From: Archangiaceae bacterium | GTDB lineage: Bacteria > Myxococcota > Myxococcia > Myxococcales > Myxococcaceae | DNA: 39,702 nucleotides | NCBI GenBank assembly: GCA_016879935.1 | Contig: JAACJQ010000071.1 | Location: forward strand, 1-39,702 | Direction of reading: 5' to 3' | Shown: positions 34,201 through 39,702 of the stretch, piece by piece | Numbering within the stretch: position 1 is the first letter of the stretch | How the letters are laid out: every line of letters begins with the position of its first letter | Program-made: the position numbers and the translations under genes | The notes under the pieces: generated by a model | What the model was told of the DNA's origin: nothing | Seen by the model: the letters and a program-made list of their open reading frames with translations, nothing else | The model's database searches: none

Positions 34201-36989
34201 CGCAGTCGTGGCAGAAGTCGCGCGATGGCGTCTTCGAGGTGAAGACCGACAAGAAGTCGTACGTGCCCGGTGAGCTCGCGCACCTGCTCGTGCAGAGCCC
34301 GTACGCCACCGCCCGCGCGCTCGCGATCGTCGAAGACCCGACCGGTAACCGCTACTTCTGGAAGGACGTGTCGGGCTCTCGCGTCGTCATCGACGTGCCC
34401 ATCACCGACCGTCACGTGCCGAACCTGCCGGTGCACGTGGTGCTGATGCGAGGGCGCATCGGCGAGGGAAAGACCGATGACTCCCGCTACAAGCCGGCGA
34501 CCGCTGCGAGCAGCATCGAGCTCGAGGTCGAACCCGCGAAGAACCAGCTCACGGTGAACGTGCAGCACCCCGAGGTCGCGCGGCCCGGCACGAAGCAGGA
34601 CTTCACCATCACGCTGACCGACGATCAGAAGAAGCCGATTGGCGGCGAGGTCACGCTGTGGCTCGTGGACGAAGCGGTGCTCTCGCTCGCGAAGGAGGCC
34701 ACGCTCGACCCCCTCTCCGCGATGATTCGCCGCAACTCGCGCACCATCACCATTCGCGACTCGCGCAATCTGGTGGTCGGCCGCATCACCGAGCTCGAGG
34801 AGGATCCCGGCGGTGACGGTGGCGACGACGAGAGCCAGGGCGGCAAGCGGCTCGTGCGCAAGGAGTTCAAGACCGTTCCCTTCTACGCGGCGACGCTCGT
34901 GGTGCCGCCGAGCGGCAAGCTGGTGGTGCCGATTCAGCTCTCTGACGACCTCACCAACTTCCGCGTGCGCGCGGTGGCCGTCTCGGGAGCGACCCGCTTC
35001 GGGCTCAAGCAGTCGACCCTGCGCGTGCGTCTGCCGGTGCTCGTGCAGCCGCAGCTGCCGCGGCTCGTTCGCGTCGGCGACTCCTTCTGGCCCGGAGCCG
35101 TGGCGCGCGTCGTCGAAGGCCCTGATGGCCCTGCGAGCGTCGACATCTCCATCACCGGCGCCATCGACGGCAAGGCGAAGTCGAGCGAGCGCATCGAGCT
35201 GAAGTCGACGAAGGCGCAGTCGGTGCTCACGCCGGTGACGGTGAAGAACGTGCCGACCGGGAAAGAATCGGCGCTCACCGTTCGAGTCGACGTCACGCGA
35301 CTGTCGGACAAAGCCGGTGACGCGTTCGAGGTGAAGTTGCCGCTGCTGCCCGATCGCGCCATCGAACGCGCAGCCTCGACGCTCACCCTTCAGAACGGCA
35401 CCGCGGTGATCAAGCCCTTCCCCGAGCCGCCCCGGCCCGGCACCGCGACACAGTCGTACGTGTTCACGAACCAGCCTGGCGTGCTCGAGCTCGCCTCGAG
35501 CCTCGAGTACCTCTCTGCGTACCCGCACGGCTGTCTCGAGCAGCGCATGAGCCAGGTGTACCCAGACCTCGTGCTCGGCTCGCTGCTCAAGAAGCTCGAG
35601 CTCGACACCCGCTTCACGCCACGGGTGCAACAGAACACGAAGCAGCTCCTCGACGAGGTGGCCCAGTACCAGGACTCGAGCGGCTTCGTCGGTTACTGGC
35701 CCGGCACGTCGGGCAACGTGCAGCTCACCGCCGCCGCCGTCGAGTTCATGACGATGGCGAAGAAGGCGGGCATCAGCGTCGACGAGAAGGTGCGCACCCG
35801 CGCCATCGACGGCCTCAAGCGCGTGCTGCGCAAGGACTTCAACGGGCTCTGGTCGGACTATCGCTACAACCAGCAGGCGGCGGCGCTTCGGGCGCTCTCG
35901 AGCACCGGCGCGCTCGATGACAACTACGCGGTCGAGCTCTTCTACGGCCGCGCGGCGATGGACTCGACGGCGCTGGCCGATCTCACCTCGGCGATGGCGG
36001 AGCGGCCCAACGTGTTCCAGTCGAACCTGGGCACGCTCAAGGGAGAGCTGTGGGACGAGCTGGTGTTCAAGCTGGTCAAGGGCAACCAGGTGTTCGATCG
36101 CCTGCGCCGCGATCGCACGAGCTGGTCTGGGCTGTACCTGGGCAGCTCGGCCAGCGCCGTGGCCGCCGTGTGGGAAGCGCTGCTGCGCGTCGACCCGTCG
36201 AGCGAGAAGCACGCGCTGATTCGTGACGCGCTGCTGGCGAAGTCGACGGCGAACTCGGGCTTCGGCTCGACCTACGACAACCGCCGCGCCATCTCGGCGT
36301 TCGCGCTGTACCTGGAGAAGGCGCAGACCGGCAAAGGCAAGTCGACCATCACCATCAGCGGCCTGCCCGACGTGGTGCTCGACGACGCGAAGAAGGCCGG
36401 CCGCCGAATCACCGACTCCGAGCAGGTGCCCACCATCACCGTCTCGGGCGGCCCCGTGGGCGCGCGCGTGCAGGTGAAGTACCTGCCGCTGCAGCCGGGC
36501 GACCAGGCCGAGGCGAAGAAGCAGGGCCTCATCGTCAGCCGCAGCCTCACGCGGTACCCGGCCGATGGCAGCGCTCCGGTGAACGTCGAAGACAAGGCAG
36601 GCCAGACGCTGAAGGTGCCGCTGGGCGAGGTCATCGAGATTCACGCGCAGTTCACGACCGACGAAGCGCGCCAGCACCTGGCCTTCGTGGTGCCGTTCGC
36701 CGCGGGCCTCGAGCCGATGAACCCGAACCTCGAGACGTCGAGCAGCGACGCGAAGCCTTCGCAGGCCGACTCCATCACGCCGACGTACGTGCAGCGCCTC
36801 GACGGCGAGGTTCGCTACGCGTTCACCGAGATTCCGCGCGGCACGCACACGTTCCACTTCCGCGTGCGGGCGTCGAGCGAGGGCAGCTTCGTGCACCCGC
36901 CTCCGACGGCCGAGCTGATGTATCGCGAAGAGATTCGCGGGCGCGGCGTCGGCCAGCGCATCGTGGTGACCGGCACCCGCCAGCAGTGA
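31245..36989 (+). CDS. yfhM: bacterial alpha-2-macroglobulin with thioester
   Basis: A 1914-residue A2M-family protein, somewhat longer than the E. coli protein (about 1650). A signal peptide follows a short extension (FRSFAVAAVLLSAVASA). No lipobox Cys is seen, unlike E. coli YfhM. Family blocks in order: SERAIYKPGEPVFLKAFVRR (MG2-type, about residue 636), KTDKKSYVPGELAHLLVQS, LWLVDEAVLSLAKE, VPIQLSDDLTNFRVRAVAV, and the thioester site YPHGCLEQRM with Cys1430, followed by an alpha-helical thioester-domain region. The thioester covalently traps attacking proteases. ATG 31245 is preferred for its ATGA overlap with the giant gene; ATG 31281 has no clear ribosome binding site. The symbol denotes the family, not proven orthology. 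PBP1C follows 7 bp later. Confidence 0.95.
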   Translation: MTPAPSSHRFTTMTPLFRSFAVAAVLLSAVASAQYTAADDGQRPAGSGTRVLPESFLRGYDPVTVYFDGDQVSSKGPADDGPKFLSIAPAWPGAFTWVDKRTLQFRPAEPWPALARFAIDARGTKRVLTTMMSAPSAMAPAAGSEGLRPFRVVTLTFPQALPIASLKKMLSLEIRDLPGLADSPRKKVQNFTLAPLPRASQRDPASWALTLEDDVPEGKQLVVSVSLALGTEGTTLWSGRLSTRTPFTLQSVRCGNAEFPLVGGASTPKDLALGCGNRGDLPQLVFSAPVADLTLTSLRKLVHLEPAVPDLRFTPYGERVQLGGKFVPDTLYKLTLGTAPIRDDAGRALRDLKTADVYFHLGWKTSFLRFTQSTALVEARGPRMVPLQGYGEAKADVRVYRVDPLHSGLWPFPSSPIVIDEQSAPPFPGEEPTTPNVPGALDAQSLQQHLRLLGSPLVSRLVDLPLADKANTTTFGLDLKPLVDDRPGTYLIGLRRLTGRPERAYVRVQITNLTLTSIEENAQAILYVRTLDTGEAVRGATLRLEGTDELNGNPISIEKTSDADGRVVLMPLSHWGSITRVSVRSGDDVLVLDPRETLPTFANNHWSSYGGWLNWLLGQAIPRSPNDATLGFIFSERAIYKPGEPVFLKAFVRRKSEGALQLENLGSYLIRVRGPDGTVYPVTATTTPLSSMAGTFKEDGVPTGEFSAELVYAPIRQQETIVATRSFKIEAYRVPTFEVQLTGAPRVRNDGAFKVKAVARYYAGGNVANQPITWNVTQRPYSWSPKGLEGFLFASSAQFARPQSQRSPGVTSQQGELDDNGAADITMNPQLDLDGSGRVYRFEATVVGPDEQPVTSATEVKALPPFVLGLKVPRYLEKATELKTELVTVGIDDKPFKDQEVRVRLLRRVWHSTLRETSFATGQAKYQTEQEDLQVAEKTLKTLDAPLTQVFPITDSGVYVVELFARDKLGRVQTLSADLYIGGNTPQSWQKSRDGVFEVKTDKKSYVPGELAHLLVQSPYATARALAIVEDPTGNRYFWKDVSGSRVVIDVPITDRHVPNLPVHVVLMRGRIGEGKTDDSRYKPATAASSIELEVEPAKNQLTVNVQHPEVARPGTKQDFTITLTDDQKKPIGGEVTLWLVDEAVLSLAKEATLDPLSAMIRRNSRTITIRDSRNLVVGRITELEEDPGGDGGDDESQGGKRLVRKEFKTVPFYAATLVVPPSGKLVVPIQLSDDLTNFRVRAVAVSGATRFGLKQSTLRVRLPVLVQPQLPRLVRVGDSFWPGAVARVVEGPDGPASVDISITGAIDGKAKSSERIELKSTKAQSVLTPVTVKNVPTGKESALTVRVDVTRLSDKAGDAFEVKLPLLPDRAIERAASTLTLQNGTAVIKPFPEPPRPGTATQSYVFTNQPGVLELASSLEYLSAYPHGCLEQRMSQVYPDLVLGSLLKKLELDTRFTPRVQQNTKQLLDEVAQYQDSSGFVGYWPGTSGNVQLTAAAVEFMTMAKKAGISVDEKVRTRAIDGLKRVLRKDFNGLWSDYRYNQQAAALRALSSTGALDDNYAVELFYGRAAMDSTALADLTSAMAERPNVFQSNLGTLKGELWDELVFKLVKGNQVFDRLRRDRTSWSGLYLGSSASAVAAVWEALLRVDPSSEKHALIRDALLAKSTANSGFGSTYDNRRAISAFALYLEKAQTGKGKSTITISGLPDVVLDDAKKAGRRITDSEQVPTITVSGGPVGARVQVKYLPLQPGDQAEAKKQGLIVSRSLTRYPADGSAPVNVEDKAGQTLKVPLGEVIEIHAQFTTDEARQHLAFVVPFAAGLEPMNPNLETSSSDAKPSQADSITPTYVQRLDGEVRYAFTEIPRGTHTFHFRVRASSEGSFVHPPPTAELMYREEIRGRGVGQRIVVTGTRQQ

Positions 36990-36996
36990 GGACGTG

Positions 36997-39387
36997 ATGG
37001 CGCGCTGGCGAACGGCACTGACGACGTGGCTCTCGGCGCACCGCCGCCAGGTGCTGCTCGGGCTCGTCATGTCGTCCGTCGTGGGAAGCGTGATGTTCTG
37101 GCGCTCTCTCGACGACGCGCTCTCGCCGCGCAAGCCGTCACACGTGCTGCTCGATCGCCGCGGACGCTTCCTGGGCGAGCTGCCGGGCACCCACGAGGCG
37201 TACGGCTTCTGGCCGCTGCCAGCGACGCTGCCCGAGAAGGTCGTCGTCACCACGCTCGAGACCGAAGATCGCACCTTCTTCGAGCACGACGGCATCGCGT
37301 GGCGCTCCGTCGCGAGGGCGGCCTGGCAGAACGTCAGCAACGCGCGCGTCATCTCGGGAGCGAGCACGATTCCGATGCAGGTCGCGCGGCTGCAGCACCC
37401 GCGCTCGCGCACCATCGTCGCCAAGGTGCACGAGGCTGCCGAAGGGCTGCTGCTCACCCGTCGTCACGGCCACGACGCGATCTTGCGGCAGTACCTCACC
37501 ATCGCGCCGTACGGGAACCGCACCCACGGCATCGTGCGCGCGGCGAACCTGTACTTCGACAAGCCCATCGACGACCTGTCGTGGCTGCAGGCGGCCTACC
37601 TCGCGGCGCTCCCGCAGCAGCCCAGCCGCATGTCGCCGTGGACGAAAGATGGCCACGAGCGCGCGATGGCGAGAGCACGGCGAATTCTCAATCAACTGCA
37701 CGAGCGTGGTGTCATCGGCGACGAAGACCTGCACGTCGCGCTCACGTCAGACCTCGCGCTCTCACGGCACCCGCTGCGGCCGGTGGAGTCGATGCACGCG
37801 GTGCTCGCGTGGAGCCGGCGGATTCCAGACGACGGCTCGGTCATTCACCGCACCACCATCGATCTCGATCTGCAGCGCGAGACGTACCAGGCGCTGACGA
37901 AGAACCTCGACTCGCTGCGCACGTCTGGCGCAGGCAACACGGCTGGCGTGGTGGTCGAGCTGCCCGGCGGCGAGCTGCGTGCGTACGTGGGGAGCGCCGA
38001 CTACTTCGACGACGAGCACCGCGGCGGCATCGACTACCTCACGACGCGGCGATCTCCCGGCTCGGCGCTCAAGCCCTTCATCTACGCGATGGCGCTCGAG
38101 CGCGGTGGCCACACGGCGGCGAGCGAACTGCCAGACACACCAGTGGAGTTCGCGACGGCGACCGGCGGGCTCTACGTGCCCGAGAACATGACGCACACGT
38201 TCCTCGGGCCGATGCTCTTGCGGCAGGCGCTGGGCAACTCGCGCAACATTCCCGCGCTGCGCGTGCTGTCGGAGCTCGGCGTCGACCGCGTCGTGCAGCG
38301 GCTCGAGCACGGCGGGGTGAAGCAGGTGAACTACGACCCCGACGCGTACGGGCTGACGCTCGCGATGGGCTCGCTCCACGTGACGCCGCTCGAGCTGGCG
38401 CAGCTGTACACGGCGCTCGCGAACAAAGGCGTGACGGTGCCGCTCAGGCGCTTCGTGGACGAGCCGGTGACGCCCGGCGTTCGTCTGCTCAACGAAGACG
38501 CGGCGATGCTGACGGCGCACATTCTGGCTGACTCCGAGGCGCGCAGGCCGGCGTTCCCACCCGGAGGACCGCTCGACTTCGACATGGCCGTCGCGGTGAA
38601 GACGGGCACGAGCCAGGGGTATCGCGATGCGTGGGCGGCTGCGTTCTCCGATCGCCTGCTGGTGGTGACGTGGGTCGGCAATCACGACTGGCGCCGCATG
38701 AACGGCGTCTCGGGAGCGCTCGCGGCTGCTCCCGCTGCGCACGACGTCTTCGATCGCCTGAGCGACGACGTTCGGCCCTGGCAGCCACCTGCCCTCACCT
38801 TCCCGCTGCCGTCACAGTCAGTCGCCGTCGACGTGTGCCCACTCTCGGGAAAGCTGCCGGGCCCGACGTGTCCGCACGTGAAGACCGAGCACTTCGTGCG
38901 TGGCACCGAGCCGAGCGAGCCCTGCCCCTTTCACGCGAACGTGCGCATCGACACCCGCACCGGGTTGCTCGCCGGCCCGACCTGTCCCGAGAGCGTCGTG
39001 GTGACGAAGACGATGCTCGCGCTGCCCGAGGTCTACGCGCCGTGGGCCCGCAAGCAGCGCTTGTCGATCGCGCCGACCGCCGACTCGCCGTTGTGCCCAT
39101 CGAACGATCCGACCGTGCGCACCGTGCGCATTCGTGAACCCGCGACCGCGAGCCGGTTCCTCTTCGACCCCGACACGCCACCCGAGCTGTCGACGGTGAA
39201 GCTCTCTGCCGCCGTCCAGCCCGCGACCGAGGAGGTGGTCTGGGTCGTCGATGGAACGCCGATCGCGCGAGTTGGTTACCCGCACGAAGCTCGGTGGACA
39301 CTCACGCCAGGCACGCACGTGATTCGCGCGGTGCTGGCCGGAGGTCGAGAAACGAGCGCACCGATCAGAATCGTCGTCGACGACTGA
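36997..39387 (+). CDS. pbpC: penicillin-binding protein 1C
   Basis: A 796-residue bifunctional class A PBP of the 1C type. A membrane anchor lies at about 18-36. The glycosyltransferase domain has LETEDRTFFEHDG (Glu90 catalytic) and GASTIPMQVARL. The transpeptidase has SALK (Ser356-Lys359), SRN (415-417) and KTG (535-537). The C-terminal part has the Cys-rich block of PBP1C (VCPLSGKLPGPTC, EPCPFH, GPTCPE) and a beta-rich end typical of BiPBP_C. It polymerises and cross-links peptidoglycan at the periplasmic face. ATG 36997 has GAGG five bases upstream; a GTG one codon earlier is possible. PBP1C beside an A2M gene is a widespread pairing, proposed to couple protease trapping with wall repair. 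Confidence 0.96.
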   Translation: MARWRTALTTWLSAHRRQVLLGLVMSSVVGSVMFWRSLDDALSPRKPSHVLLDRRGRFLGELPGTHEAYGFWPLPATLPEKVVVTTLETEDRTFFEHDGIAWRSVARAAWQNVSNARVISGASTIPMQVARLQHPRSRTIVAKVHEAAEGLLLTRRHGHDAILRQYLTIAPYGNRTHGIVRAANLYFDKPIDDLSWLQAAYLAALPQQPSRMSPWTKDGHERAMARARRILNQLHERGVIGDEDLHVALTSDLALSRHPLRPVESMHAVLAWSRRIPDDGSVIHRTTIDLDLQRETYQALTKNLDSLRTSGAGNTAGVVVELPGGELRAYVGSADYFDDEHRGGIDYLTTRRSPGSALKPFIYAMALERGGHTAASELPDTPVEFATATGGLYVPENMTHTFLGPMLLRQALGNSRNIPALRVLSELGVDRVVQRLEHGGVKQVNYDPDAYGLTLAMGSLHVTPLELAQLYTALANKGVTVPLRRFVDEPVTPGVRLLNEDAAMLTAHILADSEARRPAFPPGGPLDFDMAVAVKTGTSQGYRDAWAAAFSDRLLVVTWVGNHDWRRMNGVSGALAAAPAAHDVFDRLSDDVRPWQPPALTFPLPSQSVAVDVCPLSGKLPGPTCPHVKTEHFVRGTEPSEPCPFHANVRIDTRTGLLAGPTCPESVVVTKTMLALPEVYAPWARKQRLSIAPTADSPLCPSNDPTVRTVRIREPATASRFLFDPDTPPELSTVKLSAAVQPATEEVVWVVDGTPIARVGYPHEARWTLTPGTHVIRAVLAGGRETSAPIRIVVDD

Positions 39388-39390
39388 ACC

Positions 39391-39403
39391 CGCGTGTGAC
39401 GCG
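39391..39403 (+). other. short hairpin after pbpC
   Basis: CGCGT-GTG-ACGCG begins 3 bases after the pbpC stop. It has no T-tract and only five base pairs, so it is at best part of a transcription end. Confidence 0.2.
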
Positions 39404-39449
39404 AGTCCCCGCGGCGTGCGGTGATCTCCTCTCGACCCAGCCGCGAAAC

Positions 39450-39567
39450 CACTGTTGCCCCGGTGCGCATCGGGAACTCCTCATCGAGCAGCGCGCACCG
39501 AGGCGAATCACTGTTGCCCCGGTGCGCATCGGGAACTCCTCGTCGAGCAGCGCGCACCGGGGCGAAA
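39450..39567. repeat. tandem pair of 59-bp palindromic repeats
   Basis: Two copies with a period of 59 bp (39450-39508 and 39509-39567) differ at only a few bases. Each contains a 12-bp inverted repeat: GCCCCGGTGCGC (39457-39468) with GCGCACCGAGGC (39493-39504) in the first copy, and GCCCCGGTGCGC (39516-39527) with GCGCACCGGGGC (39552-39563), perfect, in the second. The loops are 24 bases. The mismatch in copy 1 is C-A on the plus strand but G-U on the minus strand, so the RNA read leftwards folds better. The pair sits between two converging genes and could serve as a transcription end or be a small dispersed element. The 59-bp period argues against coding. Confidence 0.85.
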
Positions 39568-39574
39568 GCTGGAA

Positions 39575-39702
39575 TCAAAGCGCGATGACGGTCGGGGGCG
39601 TGCGGCGGGGAACCATCGCGGCGGCCGCCTCCGAGGCGAGGCGCTGCGTTCGCGAGTCCACCAGCGGCGCCCAGTCGGTCAGGTTCAGCATCTCGTCGCG
39701 CA
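39575..39702 (-). CDS. 3' end of a minus-strand gene (partial)
   Basis: Running off the right edge, the minus strand keeps an open frame of about 42 codons ending in TGA at 39575-39577. The C-terminus includes RDEMLNLTDWAPLVDS and ends PRRTPPTVIAL. The third positions are mostly G or C, as in neighbouring genes, which supports coding. There is too little to name a family. The stop lies 7 bp from the palindromic repeat pair. Confidence 0.6.
   Translation of the reverse strand, partial: RDEMLNLTDWAPLVDSRTQRLASEAAAAMVPRRTPPTVIAL

Noticed and set aside
32619-37457. A 1612-codon open frame on the minus strand opposite the A2M gene
   Set aside because: It is Arg/His/Val-rich with no recognisable fold and lies opposite a clear A2M gene. 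Long antisense frames are expected where third positions are almost all G or C.
39276-39578. A 100-codon minus-strand frame over the palindromic repeats
   Set aside because: The 59-bp period shifts the frame between copies, so the repeated protein segments are read in different frames; it also overlaps the pbpC end.
1-39702. High frequency of CTCGAG throughout
   Set aside because: It follows from the Leu-Glu codon pair CTC-GAG in coding frames and does not mark a site of any kind.

Overview
The window is about 39.7 kb of very GC-rich, gene-dense bacterial DNA. The organism looks like a member of the Myxococcota, probably close to the Cystobacterineae. The reasons are the strong G/C bias at third codon positions, the many lipoproteins with Asp/Ala/Gly linkers, an FG-GAP lipoprotein with a Cys-rich head, long TPR proteins and a FIST protein. 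This is inferred from style, not from a marker gene. No rRNA, tRNA, CRISPR array, insertion sequence or prophage is visible. No gene-free stretch exceeds about 200 bp. Starts and stops overlap repeatedly (ATGA, GTGA, TGATG), so most genes lie in translationally coupled runs.

Layout. (1) 1-2599 (+): the tail of an upstream gene, a coiled-coil lipoprotein and a 646-residue TPR protein. (2) 2603-3939 (-): a YchJ/SEC-C protein and a coupled unknown gene. (3) 4137-6404 (+): a large FG-GAP/VCBS-type lipoprotein. (4) 6405-12302 (-): two overlapping runs, LD-carboxypeptidase (LdcA-like) plus a serine beta-lactamase-fold protein, then VOC protein, Mpl, TlpA-like lipoprotein, inositol-phosphatase family protein and a small TPR protein. 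LdcA and Mpl are consecutive steps of peptidoglycan tripeptide recycling. (5) 12333-16869 (+): a two-TM protein with a GRPAV-repeat tail, a creatininase-family hydrolase, an outer-membrane barrel protein, a LysR regulator and a GNAT acetyltransferase. (6) 16870-23433 (-): FIST protein, a secreted unknown, then a TRAP transporter of the TPR-associated (TPAT) type in the order TatT, DctP, DctQ, DctM. Both membrane subunits are enlarged; DctM carries a tail with four copies of a short SLQ(D/E)LM motif. (7) 23493-25883 (+): a lipoprotein alpha/beta hydrolase and two small membrane proteins. (8) 26005-39387 (+): a 1747-residue exported protein built from many Cys-paired beta modules, coupled by ATGA to a thioester-containing alpha-2-macroglobulin, followed 7 bp later by penicillin-binding protein 1C. 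(9) 39388-39702: a tandem pair of 59-bp palindromic repeats and the 3' end of a minus-strand gene.

The most interesting parts are the giant Cys-module protein linked to the A2M/PBP1C pair, and the remodelled TPAT transporter with its motif-repeat tail. The A2M/PBP1C pairing is known from many Gram-negatives, where A2M is thought to trap proteases while PBP1C mends the wall. The giant protein looks like an additional component of that system. Other observations are three pairs of convergent genes whose stop codons abut or nearly abut, a strong stem-loop ahead of the giant gene, and a codon-context bias (Ile is ATT almost only before a codon starting with C).
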